Source: Eupeodes corollae
Lineage: Eukaryota; Arthropoda; Insecta; Diptera; Syrphidae
Assembly: GCF_945859685.1 (NCBI RefSeq)
Contig: NC_079149.1
Span: 76,499,073 to 76,563,072 of the forward strand
Direction of reading: 5' to 3'
DNA: 64,000 nt
Positions 21,960-32,858 of the stretch are shown piece after piece. Position 1 is the stretch's first letter, and every line of letters begins with the position of its first letter. The notes beneath the pieces are model-generated. The model saw only the letters and a list, made by a program, of their open reading frames with translations, did not search any database and was not told the origin of the DNA. A program made the position numbers and the translations under genes.

Positions 21960-22632
21960 ATGATCCGAGGTATATTTCAGGTCAGTAAATTAATCATGTA
22001 AGATGTGTACTAAATGTTCCCATTTTTCAAGAATTTCACAAGATTGCATTATTTAATTATATAACTGCGAAAAGTGTGTATGCATTAATGCGAAATTATA
22101 TCAATTTCATTATAGTCATCGCTGTACAGGCGAAGTTCAAATGTTTTTAATAACATTCGGCTCTACTCAAGCAACATTTCGGATAAACCACCAAAACAAA
22201 ATCATGCTGATGTACCTATTATCGATTTTGAAGACCACCCCGACCATTTACCTATTCCTGAGTATCCAGTTAAATTAAATGAACCACTAGAACAACAAAA
22301 GCAGAGGTACGACTTATCTAACTTATTTTAACATAAACGTAGTCATATATTTATTTTGTAGACTTCTTTATCAATCCCGTAAACGAGGTATGCTGGAAAA
22401 TGACTTACTTCTGAGTACCTTTGCTTCCAAGTATCTCAAGAATATGACAAAGGAACAAACTAAATTGTATGACAATCTCATAAATGGAGTATCAAATGAT
22501 TGGGATATCTACTACTGGGCAACAAATACTAAACCCACTCCAGCCGAATATGACAATGAAATCATGGAAAAGCTTAAGATTCATGTTATGAATGAGCATA
22601 AGGAGAAAAGGTTGCGTCAACCTAATTTATAA
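21960..22632 (+). CDS. Sdhaf2: Succinate dehydrogenase assembly factor 2 (three exons)
   Basis: Exons 21960-21980, 22116-22306 and 22362-22632 join in frame to 160 residues, with GT..AG borders at both introns (135 and 55 bp). The N-terminus MIRGIFQ|SSLYRRSSNVFNN is basic and looks like a mitochondrial presequence. The conserved core includes RLLYQSRKRGMLENDLLLS and FASKYLKNMTKEQ, then YDNLINGVSNDWDIYYWAT, the hallmark of the SdhE/SDHAF2 fold whose Arg-Gly region drives covalent FAD attachment to the flavoprotein subunit of complex II. The RGM motif is intact. The gene lies tail to tail with Mlh1, 59 bp between stop codons. AATAAA at 22669-22674 is the likely polyadenylation signal and lies within 25 bp of the Mlh1 stop. 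Confidence 0.95.
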
Positions 22633-22655
22633 ACTATTTAACTTAATATGTACCT

Positions 22656-22674
22656 TTATTAAACAAAAAATAAA
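22656..22674. promoter_or_regulatory. Overlapping convergent polyadenylation signals
   Basis: On the plus strand AATAAA at 22669-22674 serves Sdhaf2. On the minus strand AATAAA at plus positions 22656-22661 serves Mlh1. With only 59 bp between the stop codons, each transcript's 3' end must reach up to or into the other gene. Confidence 0.6.
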
Positions 22675-22691
22675 ATCTCCAACATAATCAT

Positions 22692-25600
22692 TTAACATCT
22701 TTCAAATACTTTATACAGAGTCTGAAGATTTGTTAGCTCATACATTTGCTCTTTAATTTGACCACTGGGCAGAAATTCTTTTTTTAGCGCTGGACTGATG
22801 ATATGTTCCATCGTCCACTTATATTTTCTTGATGATACATCAGAAATAGCAACACTGGCATAAAATCGCGCCGTTTCACGGCAGAAGCTTTCGAAGCACT
22901 CGTCCTCTGCATTCCAATTTACTTTTGTAGCTAATCGTAGAAGATACATTGGTAGGAAAGTTAAGTTGGGTTCGTGATTATTTAAAAGCGATGGAATACT
23001 TTCAAGTATACCATATTCGGTAATTTTTAGGGAGAAATACTCCTTCATTAATGCCGATTTTTCAATAAGCAGTTTTGTAGTCCTTTTTGCGATCTCTTCT
23101 TTACTGCCATCAGCGTCACTCCAGTTAATAGATTCAAAAGCTATAATAATAAGATCTTTAATACATAAACCCGGGTCGAAAATAATTTCTTTGAAGTTTT
23201 GAAACTTGAACACAAGTCTCTGGTAAAAGAATTCCTCACTGAAAGTAAAAAAAAAAAAGGTTTGTTATTGAAAATTGTAATAATAGTAATTAAAGCCAAA
23301 TTGCATACAAACAAAACTGTGTAGTTTAGGAATTCATCTATTTAAAATAAAATTACGTTAATTGACGTTCAAACACGAACAGAACTTAGTGAATTTAAAT
23401 TCTTAACCATTTCTCTGTGCCTAAGGATGAAGGAAAATGTGAGTATTGAGGCAGAGACGGCACAAATTGGTTAAGCAGTTAACGAGGGAAAAACAAAGTA
23501 CGGAATATACAGCGGCGTAGATTTAGCCAGAAGGATAAAATCCAACGACTGAGATGGCTAGGTCAGATCGTAGAGCGCATGGAAACCAATGCTTCGGCCA
23601 GGAAAGTCTTCGAATCTACCCCCAAGGGACAGCGTAGTAGAGGAAGACCGAGGATTAGGTGGCTCGCTCAAGGGCAAAGCGACCTCAGCCAACTTGAAGT
23701 TCGCAACTGGAGACATATATCTAGCTAGAGACCGAGCTGGTGCACATGTCTGTAGCACCACCTTAAGCAAGTAAAGTTAAGATTTTAATCATGTTTTCGT
23801 GGAAAGAAACGCAACAGAATTACGTTTTTTTACCTCAAGAAAAAAAATATATTTCTCTTTTTTTATAAATTGGTGAAATACAATACAAAACAGTTGCGTA
23901 AGCAAAAATTTCAATTTACAGTTATGTTCATAAAAAAGGGCAGTGCTGGTCACATTTTATTAGATTGTCAAGTATTTAAATAACGGAAATTCTTACAAAA
24001 AAAGTTAACTCGTTACTTCCATCTAACAGTCTTTCGTTTTTATATTAGAGACTTTTAGCTTGAAGTTATACTCTACTTATTCCGGTGAACACCCATTATT
24101 TCAAACTCTCTGGATATAGAGTGCTCATAAAAATAGTTGTGCTTTTGATTTTATAATTAAAAAGTGTTAAAAATTCAATTTGTTTTTATTTTTCGGTAAG
24201 TAAATATTTTACAATATAAAGTTTTAAGTATTTGTAACATACTAGCATATACAAAATTAATAAATATTAGCCCAAAAATAAACAATGGGACGGTAAAGAC
24301 ACTGCACCGAATAAATTCGAAAACATATTCGAAAACTGCGTTTAGAGGGAAAAACCTACCAAAATATTCAAGACATCCTAGGCTGCTCAGAAAATGGTCA
24401 GTTACGCCTTAAAATGGCAAAAAAAAACGAAAACGCGAGGCCCAAAATGGATGAATACTGTAAGAACTGAAAAATTGTTCAGTTAGCAAAACAGAACCTT
24501 TCCATAGGCTCTAGGAAAATAAGAAATGGACTTCAACTGTCTGTTAGCGCTGTCACAATACGAAGACGTCTTTTTAAGCAAAGTCACCAGCCCGAAGTCC
24601 ACGAAAGGTACTATTCTTGACGAAAAGGCATTTGGAAAAGAGAATGGAGTTTGTTAAAGCGCATAGAGACTGGGCAAAAGAGAAATGGAGGAATGTTCTG
24701 TGGAGCGATGAAAGCAAAGTCGTCCTTTTTGGATCCTAGGGTCGTCGAGAATATGTGAGAAGACTCTAAAATGCAGCATACGATCCACGGTACACTATAA
24801 AAACAGTGAAGCATGGTGGAGGGAAAATTATGATATGAGCTTGCTTTAAGGGGTCGGGCCTATTTATCCCATGGGGGGTATAAGGGATGCAACCGAGTAT
24901 GTGAAAATTCTTGAGGAGGTTATGTTACCCTATGCTGAAGAGGAAATCCCGTTGGTTTGGGTATACCAACAAGACTATGACCCAAAGCATACGTCAAAAA
25001 AGGCAAAATCATGGTTTGCGCAGAAGAAGTTATCCGTTATGGAGTGATCCACTCAATTCCCCGACCTTAACCCATTTGCAAATTTGTGGGGGGATGTTAA
25101 GAACGCAGTTTTAGTGGACTCGATGCCACGTAGATGCGAAGCAGTCATAAAAAACAATGGTTATGCAACAAAGTACTAATTGTAAGCTGACATTATTTGT
25201 ATACTTTCATATAACTTATTACAGTTTTTCTTACTTCTTACGTAATAGATCTAGTACTTCGTCATGCAATGCTATTTTTATGAAGAGCCATATATTTAAA
25301 AAACGGTTTTTACTGTGACAAAGCTAACGGTAAAAAATCGATAATACTTATTTTCTGTTATTATGAATAAAATATTTTAGTTTGTTATTAGAAGTTTAAT
25401 GAAATATAGTATAACGTTGATATTGAAGGCCTTTTTGTTTTATTTAGAGAGCACTGCTATTTTTATGAGCACAAGTGTAATTTGCAATTTGCTGATATCT
25501 CTATTATAAGATATTATTAGAAAACATTTTACACAAACATACCACGGTATAATCCACGATTCATATGCAACAAGTTATTATATTTTTACTTTTTTGATTA

Positions 25601-28600
25601 AATCCTGTTACTCACCACATCTTGTTTATATTGCAAAGATACATTCGCACTCCATATTGATAAATTGCGAATGTCTTATCCACAACTCCAACAAATACCA
25701 TATCTTTTATAGTCTTCCTCATATCAGTGCTGCACTCATCCTGAACTTGCTTTCTCATCTTAAGAACACTTGTTAGCTTGACAACTTTGAAACTCATAGC
25801 TGATTCTTCTGAAAAACTTAGTTCCTGGCCAGGCGTATTCATTTTTGAGGATTGCGGATTGATTAGGAACTTCTCTAGCTTTTGATCCTTCGAATCTGTT
25901 CTAACAAAACTATTGGCTCTTATCGCTTCTGTTTGTGCTGAATTTTTCGGCTCCAATTTGTCACTGCTCGGTGCACAAGGAAGTTTCATTTGTTGGTACA
26001 CTTTTTTTGCTGTTTTACTACTGAGCAAAGTCTCTTCCAATGCTGCTCTAATCTTTTCAATTATATCATGTTCATTTAAAAAATGAACTTCGTGCTTAGT
26101 TGGATGAATATTAACATCAACATTTGTTGGTTCAAGTTCAAGGCTCATATAAATAAAAGGGTGAGCACCTTTTGGAAGGAAAGAGCTATATGCCGAATCA
26201 ATGGCTTGTTTTAAGGAACTTGAATCTACTAAGCGATGATTGATAAAAAGCAGAAATGTAAGTTTTTTTGACGAATATGATAGTTTAGTTATTAAAGCTT
26301 TCATAATAAACTTGTGGAGATCATCCTTTAGTTCCACATCCATCAGTTCTTTGAAAATCTGGAAAAAAAACATTTAAAATCAATGTATGTATATGCCAAA
26401 ATTATATTCCTTATATTCCAAAATTATATTCCTGACTTACAACTCTCAACCATTCCTGTGAGCGAGCAATTGCAGGGTGGAAGGGGAACTACAGTTAACA
26501 GTCTCTGGCCATATTATTAAGACGCTCTACAGAATTTTTATAATTATTATATTATACACAATATTTTTAACGTTCAAGAATGGATGCATGGTTACATTTG
26601 TATGCAAGATGGGGCTCCATGCCACACAGCCCGTACCATACAACCTTATTTGAGGTAAGAGTCCTCTGTAGGACTGGCCGGGAAACAGCCCTGATATGAA
26701 TCCAATTAAAACGTGTGGAAGCTGATGAAGAGGGAGTAGCTAAAGATGCGGTCACTTATTGAAAGGGTAATTCACGTGTTGAATAACAACCCACAAATGC
26801 AGGAAACAGTCAAAGCATGCATTGACAGTATGCCGTGCAGAATTGAGGCTTTTATTAAAGCAAAGGGAGGAAATAGTTACTTTGTACTATAAGTGTTCAT
26901 TATTTATAAGTTATTATATTTTCAGAACAATGATTCTGAAAAAAAAAAATGTCGCGGGCAAGTTCTACCCTTAGTAATTGCCAGTGTTATAAGGAAAGAA
27001 CATTTTCTATAAAGCTGCGTTTCTCTTATCCTGCCTTTATGTTCAGAAAACTATTATTGGATGTGCAAATTTATATTATCGTTTGTTTTCGACGCCTACG
27101 TTGCTACTCAATTTTAGAGTTCTGAGAGAAAATACATCAACTGATTCAATAAAACTAAAAAATCTTTCGTAACTCAGTGCTCGTGACAGAAATGAAACTT
27201 CTTATGAAGGAATGAGTGCTGAGTTATAACACCTTACTCAGATTGTCAACGGGCCTACTCGAATATCGGACATTAATCGTCGAGTTTAAAATACTCTTCA
27301 CTTGACGCTTGCCGATGGTATCTACGCTATCAATCTGTAGCATGTAAGACCCCTGCGTTATTTTTCGTCTATAATATTCTTTTGGGCTCGTTCTAAGTAG
27401 TTGGAAATAGCATTTGTCCAGCAAATCTTCTTCTCTTTCAAATTATCGGCCGATAACGTTACGTCCCTTCTATCCAAGATCAAGGATATGGAATAATTAT
27501 CAGCTAAGAAATATCTTGAGGAACGAAATGAACGGCAGTGCAGCTGTTATAGCAGTACGTCCATTGGTGGTAGCATTGTGAATCTCACCTTACAGAACAA
27601 ATATTTACATCGTTTCGGAGAGTAAATACATTTTTCCTGAACTTTTTTGAACTGAATTGATTAAAAAAATGTTTTTAAGGATTAAATATAATTTAAAGAG
27701 CATTTTACCTGCATGCCATATAAGTTTTTGATATTGTCTCTTGATGTGCTTTTCGGCATTGTTCGAAAAAACGGATTTATTCCTTCTTTCTTGAGAGTGA
27801 AACCAACTTTTGAATTATGTACTGCGTACTTCATTACAACATCAGCAATTTTTTGAAATTCCTCACTTGGAGATCTTAAAGCTTGCTTTCTTTGTGGCAT
27901 GTTGTAGAATAAATCTTCGATAGTGATAATAGTACCTTGTGTTCCAGCGCATAGAGTCAGCGGTGCTGAAAGCTCCCCATCTATGTATGAAGCCCTAGCA
28001 AAAATACATTTATTATATAAAAAAAAATAGGTGATTTATTTATTTAGCTTAATACAAGCTATCATAACTTAACACTAGCTTAACATTTTTTTGCAGTTCT
28101 TGTTATCAGTTTTCAACATTAATTCATGTGGGCTCTAAGGCCCACATAAAAGCTCTTAAATGTACAAGAACTAACAATTTTGATTTTATTTAACTTAAAA
28201 TTACAAGGGACGGGGAATTCGGACTCAAAAAGGGAAAAAGTAAAGGGTATCTTTCAGATGGGACTTGGAAATGTTGAAATTGAAAACTTCTATAGCAGCG
28301 TTGCAGTGACGAAGAATTCTGGACATTGGTTCAAAGTGCCCGTAATTAGTGCGGTGATGAGGGATATAGAAAAGGGAAACAGATCGCAGATTTCGAGGGT
28401 TAGTGTTAAGATGAATATCACTCAGGAGTGCCGGGGAATCTATATTGCCCATTAACAATTGGTGAGCAAATAATATATCAGCGTTTTTGCGTCTAATATA
28501 CAAGGGCTGCAAACCTATCAGTTTTAGTCGATCGGCATAAGGAGGCAAGTTGGATGTATCATCCCAGGGGAGGCCACGTAAGGCAAATCGAACGAAACGT

Positions 28601-29629
28601 CTTTGAACATTTTCAATTCTGAGTGAATGGTTTTCATAAAAGGGAGACCATACTTGGCATGCTTATTCAAGATGAGGACGGACAAGGGAAATTTAAAGCG
28701 CTTTAGTTACATAGGGGTTAGAAAATTCTTTTGACCATCTCTTAATAAAATCAAGAGATCTATTAGCTTTATTAACAATTTGGTCAAATAGAACATTTGT
28801 TCTTCTTCTTGTGATAATAGAACATTTGTTCTTCTCTTGGTTTAAGGTAGGTACACCTCATGGTTTCTTAAACGTTGTTAAATTTCATTGGAAAAAATTG
28901 TGTAAGTTAAGTTTGAAAAATATTATCCTGTGCAAAATTTAGCTCAATCCTATTTTTATTTTTTGTGAAACATTAGATGTTTGCACTTAAAATAGCCTTT
29001 AAAAAAAACGACTTACTTATAAGCGCTTGGTTCATCTTTTGTTTTGTTTGTGTAAGTTAAGTTTGAAAAATATTATCCTGTGCAAAATTTAGCTCAATCC
29101 TATTTTTATTTTTTGTGAAACATTAGATGTTTGCACTTAAAATAGCCTTTAAAAAAAAACGACTTACTTATAAGCGCTTGGTTCATCTTTTGTTTTGGTT
29201 TGTATAGTCAAATGTGCTACATGACTTATGCTAGCCAAAGCTTCACCACGAAAGCCGAACGTTGCGATGTGTGATAAGTCTTCAAAATCAGTTAATTTAG
29301 ATGTGGTAAACCGTCTGCAAACTATTTCCATATCTTCTTTGCGAATACCAGTTCCATTGTCAAGAATTTGAAGAAGTTTTAAGCCACCACTTTTTACGGT
29401 TATTTGTATTAATGATGAATTGGCATCAAGGCTGTCATACATTAATTTTGTTGAGAAAAACATATTCATATTAATACATGTTTAACGAATTTGAGGGCAA
29501 CAAGTTGTTTAATATTTACCTATTTTCAATGAGTTCTTTAATACTGTTAGATGGCCTTTGGATAATCTCACCGGCAGCAATGCGATTGACGACCGTTTCT
29601 TTGAGTTGTTTAATCTTGCCAGGATCCAT
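22692..29629 (-). CDS. Mlh1: MutL homologue 1, DNA mismatch repair (five exons)
   Basis: Exons in order of transcription: 29520-29629, 29168-29431, 27709-27994, 25616-26358, 22692-23238, all with GT..AG borders and matching phase; 649 residues, close to the fly protein. Start MDPGKIKQLKETVVNRIAAG is the MLH1 N-terminus. GHKL ATPase motifs are present: ELIEN-SLDA (catalytic Glu, Mg-binding Asn), LDNGTGI, TTSK, FGFRGEALASIS and GTQGTIITIEDLFYN. VNIHPTKHEVHFL closes the ATPase half. The C-terminal half ends LPMYLLRLATKVNWNAEDE...LYKVFERC; the final FERC is invariant in MLH1 and contributes to the MutL-alpha nuclease site. Acts with PMS2 in nuclear mismatch repair. Introns 2, 3 and 4 (1.2, 1.35 and 2.4 kb) are filled with transposon relics; intron 1 is 88 bp. 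A duplicated donor lies in intron 2. Confidence 0.96.
23490..23785 (+). mobile_element. RTE-like LINE C-terminal relic in Mlh1 intron 4
   Basis: Plus-strand frames read KIQRLRWLGQ, VERMETNASARKVFE and GQRSRGRPRIRWLAQGQSDL, then EVRNWRHIS. The R(L/R)RWLGH...RGRP..RW block is the typical C-terminus of RTE-type and related retrotransposon proteins. It is antisense to Mlh1 and frame-broken. Confidence 0.65.
24116..25477 (+). mobile_element. Tc1-like DNA transposon with both ends, inside Mlh1 intron 4
   Basis: Ends GTGCTCATAAAAATAGTTGT (24121) and, inverted at the right edge, GTGCTCATAAAAATAGCAGT (ending 25477) mark terminal repeats of at least 25 bp; TA follows the right end. Between them a plus-strand transposase of about 24290-25160 is broken by stops and frameshifts: LWSDESKVVLFGS (first catalytic Asp), KTVKHGGGKIM, CYPMLKRK/ MLPYAEEE, VYQQDYDPKHTSKKAKSWF (second Asp), and DLNPFANLWGDVKNAV, where the third catalytic Glu expected in PIENLW is replaced. 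It is an inactive, fairly complete copy of about 1.36 kb. Confidence 0.85.
26433..26480 (-). repeat. SINE tail fragment
   Basis: The inverse complement contains CACAGGAATGGTTGAGAGTT followed by GTAAGTCA, the 3' tail of the SINE at 16110-19681. It lies in Mlh1 intron 3 next to a Tc1 end. Confidence 0.6.
26494..26960 (+). pseudogene. Tc1-like element relic in Mlh1 intron 3
   Basis: A terminal block CAGTCTCTGGCCATATTATT at 26499 is followed, after a deletion, by transposase C-terminal sequence: WMHGYICMQDGAPCHTART (second catalytic Asp), NVWKLMKRE, RVIHVLNNNPQMQETVKACI and RIEAFIKAKGG. The start of the element is shared with 9753-9835. This family differs from the Tc1 elements at 24.1 and 55.5 kb. 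Confidence 0.75.
27210..27600 (+). pseudogene. CR1/Jockey-group LINE relic in Mlh1 intron 3
   Basis: TQIVNGPTRISDINRRV followed by NTLHLTLADG corresponds to LTQLVNEPTRISDVEGRA and NTLDLFLTSD of the endonuclease at 8699-9406. Further along, LSNYRPI appears at about 27440, matching the RT block SPSNYRPIALTS, with the intervening part deleted. It is on the plus strand, antisense to Mlh1. Confidence 0.6.
28150..28790 (-). pseudogene. LINE C-terminal relic in Mlh1 intron 2
   Basis: Minus-strand reading gives LPPYADRLKLIGLQPLYIRR, KNADILFAHQLLMGNIDSPA, NLRSVSLFYIPHHRTNYG and EPMSRILRHCNA. This is the conserved C-terminal region (LPPYE.RL.LL.L..L..RR...) of Jockey/CR1-type retrotransposon ORF2. Upstream, AKYGLPFMKTIHSELKMFK precedes it in another frame. 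It is a separate family from the 7.3-kb element and lies sense with respect to Mlh1. Confidence 0.7.
28898..29198. repeat. 150-bp tandem duplication copying an Mlh1 exon end and splice donor
   Basis: 28898-29047 and 29048-29198 are nearly identical; differences are one extra A in a run of A and one or two bases at the far end. The second unit covers the last 31 bases of Mlh1 exon 2, its donor (minus-strand GTAAGT, plus 29162-29167) and the start of intron 2. The first unit therefore places a second copy of exon end and donor (plus 29011-29016) inside the intron. Confidence 0.9.
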
Positions 29630-29920
29630 TTAATGAGTTTTTTCGTGGAAAAATAAAAAAGAATTGAAAGCAGCTAATTAAGTTTAAAAAATATATTCAA
29701 TTTCAACTTTTGAAATTTCACATAAAATGGTTTAAAACCAGAATCCAGATTTGTTTATTTTGTTTGTTTGTTTGTTTTGTTTATTTAAACTCCAAAAATT
29801 TAAGATCTGGAGTTTGACAGATATGTAGTTATGCATTGCTCAGAATTAAACTGACTAATCCGTATTCAACCTAATCAGGCCTTTTTGGAACCTTGTATCA
29901 CAGACTAATTCACACACTTA

Positions 29921-30363
29921 AGTAGTATTCACATGAGCGCGACCAACGAACGACGAATGAATTACAAAATTTGAGTTTATATACGTTTGAAGACATATTT
30001 CCACACAAATTCTTAACAAAACGATAGCAATTTAGTGTCTATTTGATTTATGATACATACTTTTACTTTTCAATATCGTATATTAATAAATTTGAGAAAA
30101 CAAACTTATTCGTCGCGAAAAAAATTATAGTTGATACGAACTGTCAAACTTTATTCGCGTTCCACATTATCCACATTCTCAACGAATAAAATAATCGCGC
30201 GTACTTAACCTAAAAATCATTTTTGTTTTGGTTTCGGTGGTGAATGGTGTTCGGCTGTGGCTTCATTCGCGACGAATTAAAAACTCTCATGTGAAAGAAA
30301 CGTCAAAATCGACGAATATTCGTTCATTCGTTGGTCGTTGGTCGTGCTCATGTGAATAGTACT
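29921..30363. mobile_element. 443-bp MITE with TTA target duplication (Harbinger-type), copy 1
   Basis: Left end AGTAGTATTCACATGAGCGC and the inverse complement of the right end AGTACTATTCACATGAGCAC match, with CGACCAACGA continuing in both. TTA stands on each side (29918-29920 and 30364-30366), the 3-bp target of PIF/Harbinger elements. Subterminal TTCGTCG motifs recur in both orientations. There is no coding frame of interest. A second copy lies at 35481-35895. Confidence 0.85.
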
Positions 30364-30366
30364 TTA

Positions 30367-31681
30367 CCCTAGTTACAAGAGGTGATCGAGGAATCGAATC
30401 GAAATTGAATTGAGATTTCCATCCAATCACAACGTATACCTGGATTGAAATCCCAATTCCTCAAATCGAAATTACATTTTTGTGAGTAACTTCTATCTTT
30501 ATAGATATAAAATAAAAAATTGTGTAGTTTTAAAATTCAAATAAAACAATGCTTAAACACAAAAACGCGCACGAAAATAAACTTTTCTGAAAAGAAACGA
30601 GAAAGATAAAACATGACGCACGCACACAAGCAAAACTTCCCACACCAATAACTCGATCCGATACAGGTATAGACGGCGCTAAATCCTGATATAATTCTGA
30701 TTCAATTCTCCTTGTAAACTGGGTAACCCATGCTAAATTTTCATGTCCTAAATTGATTGTCAAATCAGTTTTGTCGTTCAGATATTTGAAAGTGGCGAAA
30801 AAAGGAGTTGCAAAAAGTTACATTAAGGACATTTTTGTTCAAAGTGCAATATGACTGTTTATTCTTAATTCATACCTATCCGTGATAATCAAAGAGTGTT
30901 TGACTTCATCATTCAGCAATATTAGGTAATCACCATTTCCAGTTTATTTGTCAGTTCACTTTTCAAAACTCAATCAAGAATTAAAGATCCTGGTAGTTTT
31001 TTTTTGTTTATTAAATATACATTTTAATTTAAGATTATACATTTTAAATTAAGAGCTCGATAGTTTTAATTCATAACCCGTGTTTTCTTGGCATTCTAGA
31101 AATAGTATAGTAGAAAATTCTCATATAAACGCATTGGCAGTAGCTAGATTTTGTATTTAAAAATTGGTACAACTAAAAGAAGATCTGTCAGAATAATAAT
31201 AAAAAAAAACACAAATAGAAGAAAGTTTTGTGAAAATCAAAAGTTAAAAGTAACTTAAAAAAAAACTAACTAAAACTAATACAATGGACAATTTTCAAGA
31301 AGAAATGTTAATAAAACATCTGGAAATTGAGATTCTATGAAAAAATTTCATTTTACAATTGCTTCAAGAAGGGGGTTTGTTCGTAGAATACTACTTTAAC
31401 ATCTGGTGTTTTCTAGTGTCAATTCTATATACGTCTGAATCGAGTTGAATTGAGCTTGATCCGACTCGATCCGGTCGGGGATCAAAATCGATTTAAAAGA
31501 AAAACCTTTGTGGAGGAGTTGGTTTTACAGATAATGCATTATGGTCTGTTTATTTGCATGCTCGTGTAAAAAAAATATAGTTTTGTTTTAATCAGATAGC
31601 GTTTTCTTTATAGTGCTGAACTATTCAGTTCTTCATTGTTTAACACGAATCAAACTATCTCACGCACTTCAAAAGAAAAAT
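30367..31681. other. Non-coding region between repeats
   Basis: It has an imperfect inverted repeat near 30408-30465, with GAATTGAGATTTCCATCCA facing GGATTGAAATCCCAATTC, and related GAATTGA-rich motifs near 30710 and 31440. These may be remains of another foldback element. No gene is seen. Confidence 0.3.
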
Positions 31682-31928
31682 CGAAACACCATTTGAATTT
31701 AGAAAGTGCTGTTAAAGGTAATCATTTTTAAGGCCCCCAAATTAAGTTCTCTTTTAATGTCAAAGCTTTAGCGAATTATGTTATCGACGAAATACAAATA
31801 GCGAGAGTTCGCTAATTTAACCGCTCCATCTATAATTTTTTATTATTTGATTTGTTTGTTTTAATTAAAAATTTGTGATAAAAGAAAAAGGTAGTTTTTT
31901 TAATTATTATAAAAAAACAAAAATAATA

Positions 31929-32228
31929 ATGTTTATTTCACGAACAAATGTAAATCAGTTTGCAAAGATTTTGGAACTGATGGAAAGGAATCCCGATATT
32001 GCTAGAGGCATTGGAGCTTTTGGGTCATCCGAAAGCAACCAGAAAGATTATTGGGAGCAATTTGCAGTAGAATTAAGTTCTCTTGGTCCTCCGTCACGTG
32101 AGGGAAAAGATTGGCATAAGGTGCTTTCTCAAATTGTTTTATTTACATTTAAGGAAAATTTGTTTTGTACCTAGGTTTGGTTGGACTACAAGCTAAAACT
32201 TAAGCAAAACATTTCATCGAACAAATAA
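31929..32228 (+). pseudogene. Harbinger accessory protein, zeste/Myb-like DNA-binding domain
   Basis: Exons 31929-32120 and 32175-32228 with a 54-bp GT..AG intron. The product reads NQFAKILELMERNPDIARG, DYWEQFAVELSSLGPPSREG, KDWHK|VWLDYKLKLKQN, the zeste/Myb-SANT-like domain found in Harbinger second proteins, which carries the transposase to the nucleus and DNA. A TAA at 32226-32228 stops it where other copies usually continue into an ATGGG-type segment; the next codons still read TATVGGPYSQISLSPL, so the stop is a recent nonsense change or the remains of a decayed copy. An earlier in-frame Met at 31875 exists but the Met at 31929 fits the family better. Confidence 0.75.
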
Positions 32229-32259
32229 TATGTTACAGCCACTGTGGGAGGACCATACA

Positions 32260-32858
32260 GCCAGATTTCTCTGTCTCCTTTGTAAGCTGTAAAAACCCTT
32301 TCGATTTAAGAACTGATGTTGCAACTGATTTGGACAAATAATTCCGATATGTGTTCCGTCCACACATCCAACTATACCAGGCAGCCTGGACCTTTTATAA
32401 AAGAAGTTTCTCGCATCTTGTTTTTCCCTTTGTGACATTTCAATCTGCATCCAAGCTGCGCAAAGTTTGGCAACGTTGGTTGGGATAGCCCGAGATCGAA
32501 ATCATTACCAACACAGTTTTAGTAGCTACCAGTTCCAAGAAATCGCAGCATAGAAGGTAGTTTTATAAGAGGTGGAATAGATTGTGTTCTGGTTGATGTG
32601 AATGTATCGCTTATTTCGTTGAGCACATAGTTAAATGCATCCTTATTCAGGCGAAAATATAAAAAAAAACTAACAAAACAAAAAACATTAATCTTTTTGT
32701 AGAAAAAGATATTTTTTGAAAACTTACAAATGATATGGGAGTTCTAAGGGATTGGATTTCTTTAGAATGTTTCTCCTAATTCTACCCACCGTAATATTTT
32801 CTTCCCTCGTACTTTCAGAATCAGTTTCTTCAAGAAACAAATCGACGTTGCTTAACAT
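32260..32858 (-). pseudogene. PIF/Harbinger transposase (HARBI1-like), C-terminus deleted
   Basis: Exon 1 is 32728-32858 (MLSNVDLFLEETDSES..., NPLRTPISF) with a GTAAGT donor. Exon 2 begins around 32670 with FRLNKDAFNYVLNEISDTF, TQSIPPLIKLPSMLRFLGTG, then a frame break, and continues SRLPGIVGCVDGTHIGIICP and QFLNRKGFYSLQ. The IGxxDGTH block holds the first catalytic Asp of the DDE domain. The rest of the DDE domain after GFYSLQ is missing at the internal deletion. Non-functional. Confidence 0.8.

Noticed and set aside
22692..29629. Identification of the mismatch-repair gene as PMS2
   Set aside because: The N-terminal wording, the VNIHPTKHEVHFL block and especially the terminal FERC are those of MLH1; PMS2 ends differently.
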